From: Picocystis sp. L7
Taxonomy: Eukaryota; Chlorophyta; Picocystophyceae; Picocystales; Picocystaceae
NCBI GenBank assembly: GCA_020975725.1
Contig: QXJR01000007.1
Span: forward strand, 682,001 to 746,000
DNA: 64,000 bases
Reading direction: 5' to 3'
Part shown: piece by piece, positions 10,301-18,367 of the stretch
Layout of the letters: every line of letters begins with the position of its first letter
How positions within the stretch are numbered: the first letter of the stretch is position 1
Notes under the pieces: model-generated
Database searches by the model: none
What the model saw: the letters and a program-made list of their open reading frames with translations, nothing else
What the model was told of the DNA's origin: nothing
Position numbers and translations under genes: made by a program

Positions 10301-13300
10301 GCCTCCAGGAGAAGGCCAGCTTCCTGCGCCAACAAGAGCTGGACCTGGCATCCCTCGAGGCATCCCTGAACGAGGACAGGGATAGCCTGGAGGCATCACA
10401 GCGCGCCCTCAAGGACGCCCAAGCTCGCCTGTCCACCAAGCAAGCGGAGCTTGAGGAGGTCCAAGCAGAGGCAAACCAGAGGGCGGCCCAGCTGGAGGAG
10501 CGTCATCAAGACATAGAAAATGCCGCTCGTGAATTGGAGGAGAGACAAACCATCTTGGCCAAGGAGGCCGGTGAAGCAAAGGTGCGCATGGAGCAGGCGG
10601 AAAGTGCCCTGCAGGAGCGAGAGGAACGGGTGTCCACCACGGAAGTCAGCCTCCAGGAGAAGGCCAGCTTCCTGCGCCAACAGGAGCTGGACCTGGCATC
10701 CCTCGAGGCATCCCTGAACGAGGACAGGGATAGCCTGGAGGCATCACAGCGCGCCCTCAAGGACGCCCAAGCTCACCTGTCCACCAAGCAAGCGGAGCTT
10801 GAGGAGGTCCAAGCAGAGGCAAACCACAGGGCGGCCCAGCTGGAGGAGCGTCATCAAGACATAGAAAATGCCGCTCGTGAATTGGAGGAGAGACAGAGAT
10901 CATTAGAAAACCTGATCGAAATTGCAGAGGCTGATAAGTTAGCCAGTGCAAGCATGTTTGAAAGTATGCAGATGGAGTTTGGCGGTGCAGAGGACCAGCT
11001 CAGAAGTCAGAAGGAGCAGCTCACAAAGCAGAAGGACCATGTGTTGGACAAGGAAGTCCAACTTAAGCAGCTGCAGCTTTCCATGAGAAAGGAGTTAGAA
11101 AAGCTTAGCAGTCTTCGGAACCTTGTTGGCAATGCGGAGGTTTTGAAGCAAGAAATTAGTTTTCATATGACTGCAATGCAGCAGAAGGAGAAGGACTTGA
11201 ATGCTAAGGCTGAGAAACTTGAGAAAGAGGGATTGCATCTAGATGAACTGCGATCAGCCTTGGAAAGACAAAAGCATGCTAGTGAGAAGGAAAGGGCAGA
11301 GGTTGAGATGCTGGCAGGGGATGTGAGGGAAAGGGAGCGTGTTGCCACTGAGAAGCTATTGGCAGCTGAAGTCCTAGACCGAAAATGTGCCTCTACCCTC
11401 GCTAATTGCCAGGTTGACCAGGAGCAAATTGAGAAAGAGAGACAGAAGCTTGCCCTAGATAAGTGTGACCTTGAAAGAAGAAATTCTGAAGTATCTCGTG
11501 GTGAGGCAAGTTTGAAGAAGACCAAAAGTGCTCTGGAGGAGAAACTCGCTGTTGTTGAAGGGGTTTGGTCTAAAGTAGACAAGCAAGTAGAAGAGTTGAC
11601 TGCAGCCGTCACTGTCGATGATCATGCCCGCCCATCGTTAGATGTTGAACACTTCATCCAAGTGGGTGCTAACCAACAAAAAAAAATATCCAGCTGGCTT
11701 CACGAACTGGTAAATGTTGCTCCAGGAGAGTTGTTAGCAGTAGGAACGTGTCTCAAAGAAGATTTCAATTTGTGGAAACATTCTCTTGATATGAGGGAAA
11801 TTGCTTGTAGAGAATCGGCAAGAGCAATGGAAGAGCTACAAACGGGGCAGAAAGACCTTTTGGCACACCAACGTGCCATCGAAGAAGTCAAGTTGGGAAG
11901 CGACCAGGAAGTTGTTCGCCTTTCAAAACTGGAAGCACAACTTAATTCACAGAGTGTGGAGTTGGAAAAACAAACGAAGAACCTACATCTGATGCAGGAA
12001 GTATGTGTCAAAAGAGAGGAAGAATTGCTGAGAGTTGAACAGGAGTTGAAGGAGAGAGAATCATCATTAGTGCAGTTGAGCACTCAAATTCAATTAAGGG
12101 AAGATGACTTGGATAGTAAACAAGCTGCCCTGGAAGAAGCTGATAGGCGTACACAGGAAAAGATTGATATGCTTGAAGAAGAAAAGCGGCAATTAGCAAG
12201 GATGAAGCAGGAAGAATCTTGCTTGTTTGAAGAGAAAAATGAGCTGATGACTCAGAAGGAGCAAGTGCTCTCGCAAAAGCTTCTCGATGTTGAACAGGTG
12301 CTTGAACTGAAGGAAAGACTAGAGATGGAACAAAAGGAAATGGCAGTGCTTCAAAAAGGAATGGATAAGGAACAAGAGACACTAGAATCCGTGAAAGCTG
12401 AAATTAGCAGGAGGTTGGACGAGGTAGCTGAGAAGGAAACTGTGGTTAGAGACTTGGAGTTGGAAACATTGCAACGAATGGAGGATGTACAGAAGGAATT
12501 GAAACAGGAAGAAAGCAAATTTTCAGATGTCAGGCTGAGGGTTGAAATGCACGAGAAAGAATTGGAGGTAGTCCTATACCAGTTACAAGAGGCTAAAGAA
12601 GATGTAGAAAAATTGAAAGGTAAGGCACAAGAATTTGCAGCCGAGGCCAGTGAAGCCAAAAGGATCCACTCACAACTCGAGGTAGATTGCAGGACAAAGG
12701 AAAGGGAACTTGAAAATTGTACGTCCGAGTTGGAACATACGAAGTCTCTAGTAAATGAAGCAAAACATGAGCTCCTTGAACTGCAAAAGGAGGCTGTTCA
12801 CCTCAAGGAGAATTTCGAAGCAGAATATCAGAGCTACCAACAATACAAGTCAGAACTCGAAGCACTTGAGCAGGATATTCTTGATCGTGAAAGGTGCCTT
12901 GCTAGCCAACAAACTGAGATGTCATCACGTGAGCTGGAATTGGAAGAGGCGCGCAAACAATTAGAAACGGGAGAACTTTTGATCGAAAAACAAGTAGAGT
13001 ACGTGAAATCCTTACAGCAAGAGAAGGAGGAGTGGATTGCTGGTCAAAAGGACCGAGAAAAACTTGAACACCAGCTACTAGAGAGAGAGAAAGATCTCTC
13101 CGAAAAAAAGTCTGCCCTGCAAGAGGAGAAGAAGGCTTTGATGCAAGAGCAGAAGGCCATTGCAGATGAAAAGTGCAGGCTCAAGGCTCAGTCTGAGAAT
13201 TTGGAAGAAGCTGAACGTAGTATAGCATTTCAGGAAAGAGATGTTGCTGAGAAAATGCTAGAGGTATCAAAGGAAGCAGAAGATGTGCACAATAGACTAT

Positions 13301-14109
13301 CGTTGCATGAGAAGGAGCTGCAGGAACTTCAGCAAAGGCAGACTGCTCTTCAGGCTGAGCAAGAACAAGTTGCAGCTGAGAAAGCCAATGTTCAATCTCA
13401 TTTGAATGAACAGCAGGATCAATTGAGGGAGAAACTCCAAGAACTTGAGGAGAAAGAAAGGTTGGTTTCAGAAGCAGAAGACTCATGTCGCTGCAAAGAA
13501 ATTGAACTTGCGAACCGGGAACAAGCAGTACATCTTAGAGAAGAAAAGTTCAACTTCCTTCAACACTTGCTCAAAGGTCACCAGATCAAAGATGGCCTAG
13601 TAGAGGTCTCTAAAACAAGCCACCCGCCTTCAAGTGAAGGTTGTGATGAAAACATGGCAAAACAGATGGCATCAGTGACTGAAGTCAGTGATCTTCCAGG
13701 GCAGAGGGAACACCTAGAACTTCTTGGGCCGCCATCCTTTTCATCTTCCGAAAATAACCAAGACTCCGAGGTGGTCGCACAGCTTCTATTTACAATGGAA
13801 GAGTCCACAAAGAGGATGAGCCAAAGATTGGGGAGGGTACAAGCGGTGGTGCAGAAGGTTACAGAGGACCCCGTGTCTGATGTAGATGATGCCATAGTGA
13901 GTATAGTGAATGAGGTGTCTGCTTTGGAGGAGCTTTTAGCATCCATCTTGAGGGAGGAGCAGACGATGTCTAAGAACATCAAGAAGCCTGATGTATCTTT
14001 CGATGCTGTCCTCAAAGATATCAGCAACATGCAGCAGCAGCATGCTGCATGGGAGTGCCGTATGAAGTCTGTACTGCAGCAGCTTTCGCGCGTTCGGTCC
14101 GGCGGCTAA
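4348..14109 (+). CDS. Giant repetitive coiled-coil protein (3,253 aa)
   Basis: One uninterrupted frame of 9.76 kb. The first ATG is at 4348 (MEEHQATPSTMDARS); the frame continues upstream to 4273 only through a GTG. From about residue 130 to 3130 nearly all sequence is Glu/Gln/Lys/Leu heptad-like coiled coil. A short Cys/His-containing interruption lies at about residues 390-420, and a non-coiled acidic/Ser tail of about 110 residues ends the protein. Two blocks of a 116-residue unit (residues about 600-916 and 1402-2182) are almost identical copies; the rest of the coil is unique and AT-richer. No motor, membrane or catalytic domain is visible. Proteins of this type are scaffolds (rootlet, nuclear lamina-like, basal body or Golgi); which one cannot be said. 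A TGTAA poly(A)-like signal follows the stop at 14152. Confidence 0.85.
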   Translation: MEEHQATPSTMDARSRSAWTLRKRFERLEEEFSRQEGQGRDGNGWESTAQQLPATPQVHKEARRQDGMSEIDRPGESGSRSGGKTRVDREQGKGTDWIKNKENLAHFKGADESHRVGEPDDAETDKLGTERNERKTKKQVQALDNREEYLKKLAEQLFEKEAKIKHEEHISALRAAAMEEEEKQIRKMRQETELFLQESEAKVKQENFEATLQLDEIQCKSKQAEEGLQNLRNEEESLRASLNTLLVHKAELDRSIAMAEEQKHQACREAEFSESAAREAVEEETRKIEEARGKTQKAQELLAALTEELHMLQRQRDAERNQLEAEIKEGRQRTAQQEQDAAEAASRIERRLEELKDRDSFLQQIDEIVKYNEALVFVRSERVQEAACHGKNHIDSQLAHQLCPLDSFLKDWKQKVSSPYIAREQQLQLLEQQAKSKLQLLDEKENRLKSLEEDLFDKEANLNQRTLQHDNKCQEFYNYVNGEKEALQLAQGALEIEQNRVEQEDIRIREIEADQRIVREQIDSDNQALQNLKAELHKKEANLERDNHKLQMNIKEMNKQRQANEEEILAKQEMLQNQYDQIQKALQERENKLAQQEKLVSTTEASLQEKASFLRQQELDLASLEASLNEDRDSLEASQRALKDAQAHLSTKQAELEEIQAEANQSAAQLEERHQDIEKAARELEERQTILAKEADEAKVRMEQAESALQEREERVSTTEASLQEKASFLRQQELDLASLEASLNEDRDSLEASQRALKDAQAHLSTKQAELEEIQAEANQRAAQLEERHQDIEKAARELEERQTILAKEADEAKVRMEQAESALQEREERVSTTEASLQEKASFLRQQELDLASLEASLNEDRDSLEASQRALKDAQARLSTKQAELEEVQAEANQRAAQLEERHQDIENAAREFDENHELLNLEVQEQKRLIEGQFRLLQNEREAFCMMKKTFLEEQDALLKQSQSVALREKKVVEIASSIESARVEFEAKVHDHHLSMEELWCLLTDQMNQMECLSERQQKEDRCLRDEVGMVVSCLERRRETLSLRETEAESMVERFQVQASIVSEKERMLAEQEEAIASEKKKLEHELSKHRETEMLRGMELAALIKEKDRLWKLANKLQLRENLLQDLALSFKRKEADFHLLQKKHLERSQRLEKLQESREKEIKMLEIKFEQKMTAVQDREKTLANQSKDLEQLENQIVFARRELTRLQEMCKEEMNHITQSKQNHAQELAMLQEKKDKLQQKKEQLERETTELKALLDDQSQYIHERDHNLAVKDCELRQLQHELEDKKHTIEQQEQKLVAQNEELAHRQRNFTEEVDQFKKKEAAFKIQQQKVSLEEENLRAYLINAQATLAEQAKYFHDEKLELETTTKNIQEQIAETRLQTQERELQMDEKEASLQEKASFLRQQELDLASLEASLNEDRDSLEASQRALKDAQARLSTKQAELEEVQAEANQRAAQLEERHQDIENAARELEERQTILAKEADEAKVRMEQAESALQEREERVSTTEVSLQEKASFLRQQELDLASLEASLNEDRDSLEASQRALKDAQARLSTKQAELEEVQAEANQRAAQLEERHQDIENAARELEERQTILAKEADEAKVRMEQAESALQEREERVSTTEVSLQEKASFLRQQELDLASLEASLNEDRDSLEASQRALKDAQARLSTKQAELEEVQAEANQRAAQLEERHQDIENAARELEERQTILAKEADEAKVRMEQAESALQEREERVSTTEVSLQEKASFLRQQELDLASLEASLNEDRDSLEASQRALKDAQARLSTKQAELEEVQAEANQRAAQLEERHQDIENAARELEERQTILAKEADEAKVRMEQAESALQEREERVSTTEVSLQEKASFLRQQELDLASLEASLNEDRDSLEASQRALKDAQAHLSTKQAELEEVQAEANQRAAQLEERHQDIENAARELEERQTILAKEADEAKVRMEQAESALQEREERVSTTEVSLQEKASFLRQQELDLASLEASLNEDRDSLEASQRALKDAQARLSTKQAELEEVQAEANQRAAQLEERHQDIENAARELEERQTILAKEAGEAKVRMEQAESALQEREERVSTTEVSLQEKASFLRQQELDLASLEASLNEDRDSLEASQRALKDAQAHLSTKQAELEEVQAEANHRAAQLEERHQDIENAARELEERQRSLENLIEIAEADKLASASMFESMQMEFGGAEDQLRSQKEQLTKQKDHVLDKEVQLKQLQLSMRKELEKLSSLRNLVGNAEVLKQEISFHMTAMQQKEKDLNAKAEKLEKEGLHLDELRSALERQKHASEKERAEVEMLAGDVRERERVATEKLLAAEVLDRKCASTLANCQVDQEQIEKERQKLALDKCDLERRNSEVSRGEASLKKTKSALEEKLAVVEGVWSKVDKQVEELTAAVTVDDHARPSLDVEHFIQVGANQQKKISSWLHELVNVAPGELLAVGTCLKEDFNLWKHSLDMREIACRESARAMEELQTGQKDLLAHQRAIEEVKLGSDQEVVRLSKLEAQLNSQSVELEKQTKNLHLMQEVCVKREEELLRVEQELKERESSLVQLSTQIQLREDDLDSKQAALEEADRRTQEKIDMLEEEKRQLARMKQEESCLFEEKNELMTQKEQVLSQKLLDVEQVLELKERLEMEQKEMAVLQKGMDKEQETLESVKAEISRRLDEVAEKETVVRDLELETLQRMEDVQKELKQEESKFSDVRLRVEMHEKELEVVLYQLQEAKEDVEKLKGKAQEFAAEASEAKRIHSQLEVDCRTKERELENCTSELEHTKSLVNEAKHELLELQKEAVHLKENFEAEYQSYQQYKSELEALEQDILDRERCLASQQTEMSSRELELEEARKQLETGELLIEKQVEYVKSLQQEKEEWIAGQKDREKLEHQLLEREKDLSEKKSALQEEKKALMQEQKAIADEKCRLKAQSENLEEAERSIAFQERDVAEKMLEVSKEAEDVHNRLSLHEKELQELQQRQTALQAEQEQVAAEKANVQSHLNEQQDQLREKLQELEEKERLVSEAEDSCRCKEIELANREQAVHLREEKFNFLQHLLKGHQIKDGLVEVSKTSHPPSSEGCDENMAKQMASVTEVSDLPGQREHLELLGPPSFSSSENNQDSEVVAQLLFTMEESTKRMSQRLGRVQAVVQKVTEDPVSDVDDAIVSIVNEVSALEELLASILREEQTMSKNIKKPDVSFDAVLKDISNMQQQHAAWECRMKSVLQQLSRVRSGG
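6145..7095 (+). repeat. 348-bp tandem repeats, block 1 (about 2.7 copies)
   Basis: Units start at 6145, 6493 and 6841 (gtgtccaccacggaag). Period is exactly 348 bp, or 116 codons (STTEASLQEKASFLRQQELD onward). Copies 1 and 2 are nearly identical. Copy 3 carries the variants gcatcacag, cgcctg and gaggtcc that characterise block 2. The unit is GC-richer than flanking coiled-coil DNA. Confidence 0.95.
8551..10893 (+). repeat. 348-bp tandem repeats, block 2 (about 6.7 copies)
   Basis: Full units start at 8890, 9238, 9586, 9934, 10282 and 10630, preceded by a partial unit from 8551. The last unit ends within GAATTGGAGGAGAGACAG near 10893. Copies differ by only a few substitutions (for example EADEA/EAGEA, ARL/AHL, NQR/NHR), including at synonymous sites, so the array is young or homogenised. 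116 residues equals 15 heptads plus one hendecad, so one stutter per unit would keep the coiled-coil register. Confidence 0.95.
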
Positions 14110-14170
14110 TGGTGCCACTGCTGTACATATTCACTGTTTCGTCCTGCACGTTGTAACCGTTTCAGCTTGC

Positions 14171-14428
14171 TCATTGTTTTCCATCGTTTCGTCCGCCTTC
14201 GGCATGGTGACGTGCCCAAGCGCGCACGTCCAACAGCTTGGCCACTTTCACGATGGCGTCGAAGCTGTGCCTCAATCCTTTGCGGACGATGGCGTTGGCG
14301 CTGGGATTCCTCACCACCGCGTTGTTGAGTTCCAAGGAGCGTCGGTAGAGTCGCTTGAAGCCGTAAGCCGAAGCAGCCACGAACGTGAGCACTTTCTTCG
14401 CCACGAACAGCTTCACCAGCGGCCACAT
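14171..14428 (-). CDS. Small basic protein of unknown function (85 aa)
   Basis: An 85-residue frame with an ATG at 14428, convergent with the giant coiled-coil gene, whose stop is 61 bp away. The product begins with a hydrophobic, Lys-containing segment (WPLVKLFVAKKVLTFVAAS) followed by a basic region rich in Arg, Leu and Asn (FKRLYRRSLELNNAVVRN). The composition looks like a small organellar membrane-associated subunit, but I recognise no family. Support is only its coherent composition and position in the gap between two genes. An upstream exon cannot be excluded. Confidence 0.45.
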   Translation of the reverse strand: MWPLVKLFVAKKVLTFVAASAYGFKRLYRRSLELNNAVVRNPSANAIVRKGLRHSFDAIVKVAKLLDVRAWARHHAEGGRNDGKQ

Positions 14429-14918
14429 GCCCGAGTGCCGTCAGGGGTCGCCCCGCCCCCCAATCGTCCGTACACAACGAATGTGCTGGCACACGGGTCA
14501 CGTGGATCCCGAAGGACTGGTGCGGGGCGGCGGGGAGGCCTGCTCGGACGATCTGGAGACAGAATGGACCACGTAGATGTGGTGGATGCCCAGATGAAGA
14601 GACCGAATGAAAGCCCACCGGGCCACCAGGAACCAGCTGGAAGAAACAGAAGGCCAAGCGACGGTGAAAGGAAGGCGCATTCGCAGGTGACAACACACGC
14701 AAGGAACGATCGACAGCAGCATTGATACATGCATTATTGCTCGTCGCGATTGCAGCAAGAGATGTCGGAGGTTCGGCATTAGAAATGCCGAGGACCAGAG
14801 GAACAGCACATCCACATCGGCGCGAAAAATGCAATCTCTGGTTTTGGCGGCTTCTAATCGAGGTCAAACAGACGCTCATCGAAAAATGACAGCTGCGTCA
14901 GTGCAGTACAATTCACTA
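14429..14918. other. Intergenic, no supported gene
   Basis: 490 bp between the 85-residue gene start and the sialidase-like gene end, both on the minus strand. It should hold the promoter of the former and the 3' end of the latter. Short overlapping frames show nothing recognisable. Confidence 0.5.
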
Positions 14919-16271
14919 TCATTGCCTGCCAGAATGAGAGCTCACGAAGACTGATGCAGCCCTGATAGGTACCCTATTAACCGTGAGTGTTGAAACCCCG
15001 AGCTTGCCGCCTTCAGGTTCTGCCTTTACGCTATAAAAAACCGAGAGCGAGCAACCAACCTGCATGATAGTCGGGTTCTGAGCGTGCATTGGCTTCTTGA
15101 CGTCAATTGCTGCGAACTTCATCCATGTGGTTCCGCCATCGGCAGACACGTCCATGAAAATCTTCCATGGACAATGAAGGCATTCAGTAGAATCTTCCGT
15201 CGAGTGCTTGGGCATCTCCTGCCCGACATAGGCAAGAACCAAGTACTCTCCAGGCATGAGCGAAACCAAATCTACGTTTGAATTCTTGTTTTTGATGGGC
15301 AAGATGTGAGGAGTGCTCCATGTCCTGCCCTTGTCAAACGAGGAAGTTGCAAACAGGCTTTCCCCTGGTGTACGGAGCACCATAAACAGAGAACCCTCTC
15401 TGGATGCCACCAGCGTACTATGAAGCACGGGACCATTGTCGACCTTTACTTCTTTACCTTTCATCCACGTTCGCCCTTCGTCGTTGGAGATCAAGACCGC
15501 TGCTCCCTCATCTACCTGTCGGCTTCCACAGGCTGGCAAGTATCGAAATGGAATGATCCATTCACCGCTGGTAAGTTTCAGAGGTCTGGATGTGGTTGCC
15601 AAGGGCCTGATGTCCCCTTCTTCTGGACCGGCGATTGTGCGGGGCACGGATGAAGTCAACGAATTTTCATTCACCCTCAATTCTCGGATGATTCCACCTT
15701 CTGACGGGGATCCTTGACACCGCTGGTCCCTTTCCACATAGTACACGTGCAAGAAACCTTTGTGGGACAGGAGAGAAGGATTCCAGGCGATGCTTTCAGC
15801 CATATGTACTGTGTTGACCTCTTCGTCCCAGATCCTCGCGAACTTGTCTTTCGAAGCTCTGAGCCTGAGCTTTGGCACGCCTGCCACTTGCCTTTCCATC
15901 CATGCCACGGCCAACCTACCGTCGGTGAGTGCTTCCAAGGCAGGTCCGTGTGCATCGGTCGCGAACTTCTCTCCTTGCCGATGCACAGCCACGGCAATGG
16001 ACGCGTTTCTCGATTGCATGATGTTGGTCAAGTGGCCGGACCTCGTCCTGGAGAGCGCACGGCACGATCCTGCTTGTGCGCGTCCTTCGACTACGTGTGA
16101 TTCTCCTTTCCATCCAATCAGGGACTTTCGTGGCTCTCCGTTGCTCCTTCCCCTTCGAGCTTCCCTTTCACTCGTCCTCCTTGCTTCCAGCACGCCCACC
16201 AACGCCACCACCATCAGAACAAACCGTTTCAGCGTGTTTTTCCGTCCCACGTGCGCCATTCTTTCCGCCAT
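14919..16271 (-). CDS. Sialidase-like (BNR/Asp-box) protein, secretory or type II membrane
   Basis: A 450-residue protein counted from the ATG at 16271 (MAERMAHVGRKN). The frame extends further upstream without a credible N-terminus; another ATG lies at 16259. A hydrophobic segment at residues 14-30 (LKRFVLMVVALVGVLEA) behind basic residues is a signal anchor or signal peptide. Three Asp-boxes mark a six-bladed beta-propeller: SNDEGRTW (262-269), SFDKGRTW (311-318) and SADGGTTW (376-383). WNPSL and HVYY motifs precede them. The closest general class is the exo-alpha-sialidase/BNR-repeat family. Whether it cleaves sialic acid, another sialic-type sugar (Kdn, Kdo) or is a lectin-like propeller cannot be told; I could not place a full Arg triad. 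It probably acts in the secretory pathway or at the surface. Confidence 0.75.
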   Translation of the reverse strand: MAERMAHVGRKNTLKRFVLMVVALVGVLEARRTSEREARRGRSNGEPRKSLIGWKGESHVVEGRAQAGSCRALSRTRSGHLTNIMQSRNASIAVAVHRQGEKFATDAHGPALEALTDGRLAVAWMERQVAGVPKLRLRASKDKFARIWDEEVNTVHMAESIAWNPSLLSHKGFLHVYYVERDQRCQGSPSEGGIIRELRVNENSLTSSVPRTIAGPEEGDIRPLATTSRPLKLTSGEWIIPFRYLPACGSRQVDEGAAVLISNDEGRTWMKGKEVKVDNGPVLHSTLVASREGSLFMVLRTPGESLFATSSFDKGRTWSTPHILPIKNKNSNVDLVSLMPGEYLVLAYVGQEMPKHSTEDSTECLHCPWKIFMDVSADGGTTWMKFAAIDVKKPMHAQNPTIMQVGCSLSVFYSVKAEPEGGKLGVSTLTVNRVPIRAASVFVSSHSGRQ

Positions 16272-18367
16272 CCCACGTGCCAGACGGCGCAACTCCGACC
16301 CTGCTCGGACGTCTTGGGGTCGCGATCTTCGCCCCTCGAAACGGGGGTTAACTCGATGCATAAACGCCTCGATGGGACGAAACATTGGGCGGGGAAACGG
16401 TGGGGAGAGGAAGGGACGTGGCAACAACCACGGAACACTTGCTTCTCCAAGAGGCGTGGGACCAACAACGGGGATGGGCCGTGGCCCGACGTCGTCCTGG
16501 AAATGCATGGGATGGCAAAGACCATCCGCCGGGGAGAGCGAGCGCAGGTGCACCACCCTTCGTCTCAAACGACATGCACACTTGCCGTCTCCAATCAAAC
16601 CCTTGGAGGGGGTAAAGCAAAGTGAAAGGATGGAAACCCAACTCGTGGATGCCAAGATCACCTTGCTCCCGACATAGGATCGTATATAGGTCGCGGTGGA
16701 ACATAGCAAGGAAACGAGAGGTGTTCGTACCACGGCAAAAAGGGGGCAAACGGACCCACCCATGCCACGAAGGCATTGCCGAGAGGATCGGTAAACTTAC
16801 TAAAACGTCGTTGGCGTGAATACACGGCCCTTCAAGGTGGAATCGTGGATCGCAATAGGTGGATGCCTCTTTTCAAATGAGAATGCATTTGTTGAATGTT
16901 GCAAAGGCGCGGCAATTTGAACATGCATCACATGTATGAAAGCGCATTTTTCAAACTTCGCTTGGAGGGGGAATTGGTAGTTCCATATCGTGATTGGTGG
17001 TAGGCTTGAAGGGGGTCGTACATCTCCTTGAGCCTTCCTAAAACCCGATCCAACGTTGGGGAGTCAACCGGCTTTGACATCACCTTCAACTTTATGCGGC
17101 ATAGGCATTTGATGATAATGCAGCATGGCAAGAGCACAACAAGAAAGATTAAGTAAGTCAAGACATGCCGGAGAAAGTATTGCTGCCCAACCCTTGCGCA
17201 TCTTTGACCTAACAACTTCACGAGTCAATGGTTTGCTTGTTTTTGAGGATTACGTCAAGTCGCTGCACACATCGAGCCAAACGGCGTGTACATCTACTAA
17301 AGCAAGGTCATGAACGAAATTGCAAGGGCTTCCTTCTTCAAGATACTCGCTCGAGCATTTCACACTCTAGGATAGTTTTCGTTTTCTCAAATCTATGGGC
17401 ATACAAGTGATGGTGATGCAATTGCCCTCCCACAACGCTTGCCACTACACTTGAAAAGCACAAGAATGTCAAGGGGGCAAGAAACACGTGCTTTTTTCAT
17501 GTTAGAACGCGGAAACGCACAACAATGTCCTCCGGAATCGGGCATCCCGTGTTCTAACAACAAAGGTCGATCGACACTTCGTTATCTCATGACCGACTCC
17601 AACGAAAAGTTGTTTCAAGCTTCGAAGTGCGTGTAGTCACTCGCTTTGTACAACGAAAAACGTCGACCACTTGTTCAAGTTGAGCAAGGATCGGGCTCCT
17701 AGTAGGAGGCCAATCATTGTTTGGTGATCCAGGCAACAAGGTTCATTTCCGTGGGGGCAAAACCTCTGTACACAACTTGCAAGCACGTGAAGAAGCATTC
17801 TCACCATTGTCAACTATGGCGCACCAGCTTTTAAGAGGCATTGGTGCACGCATCAACTTAGAATCAAGAAGAATCCGAGCATCGAAGCAAGAGAGGTCAA
17901 GTACATGTTTGTTGCCTGTCACATTCTTGGTTGCGAGAGCTGGCTCGAGGAATTTGAATATTTTTCTATTATCAAACCCGCGTACAATTCATGCTTGACG
18001 TAAAAGAACGCCGAGATGTCCCTTTGATCGGCCAAGGCATGAAAAAACTGGTACATGATTGCTTATTCCGAATTGTAGTGCTGTTTGTGTCCCATGATGG
18101 CACTTCAGTGCAATATGAAGCTTCCATATGTATCAGCAAGTGGCACAGAATTGATGAACGAACAGCAACCAGTGGCTTCATAGCTCTTGAGGGCAGCCTG
18201 GACCCGGAGAAAAAACTAGAGTGTGAAAAAGAATGCTAAGATGGGGTCTCACAAGATCGTCAAAGAACTAACAACGAAAGAAATAATCTTACAATTTCAG
18301 AGGGCGGCTGGAACAGTGGGGTGCGCATTGTGTGTTCCGCTGCCTACCAGATGCTACCTTGGCACAA
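16272..18367. other. 2.1-kb AT-richer intergenic stretch, no supported gene
   Basis: 16272-16800 is GC-rich and holds the promoter side of the sialidase-like gene. From about 16800 to 18300 the DNA is AT-richer and only short frames occur. A frame at 16928-17221 (-) encodes a hydrophobic segment but lacks an ATG. No RNA gene or mobile-element signature was recognised. A TTACA (TGTAA on the minus strand) at 18289-18293 lies 75 nt beyond the stop of the Popeye-like gene. Confidence 0.5.

Noticed and set aside
6259-10760. Many minus-strand frames of 84-112 codons repeated across the 348-bp array
   Set aside because: They are antisense shadows of the coiled-coil repeats; their regular spacing just follows the repeat period, and the sense frame is one continuous 3,253-codon gene.
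16928-17221. Minus-strand frame with a hydrophobic segment (LTYLIFLVVLLPCCIII)
   Set aside because: It begins with GTG, its only internal ATG lies after the hydrophobic part, and the surrounding DNA has no other gene features. It may be chance.
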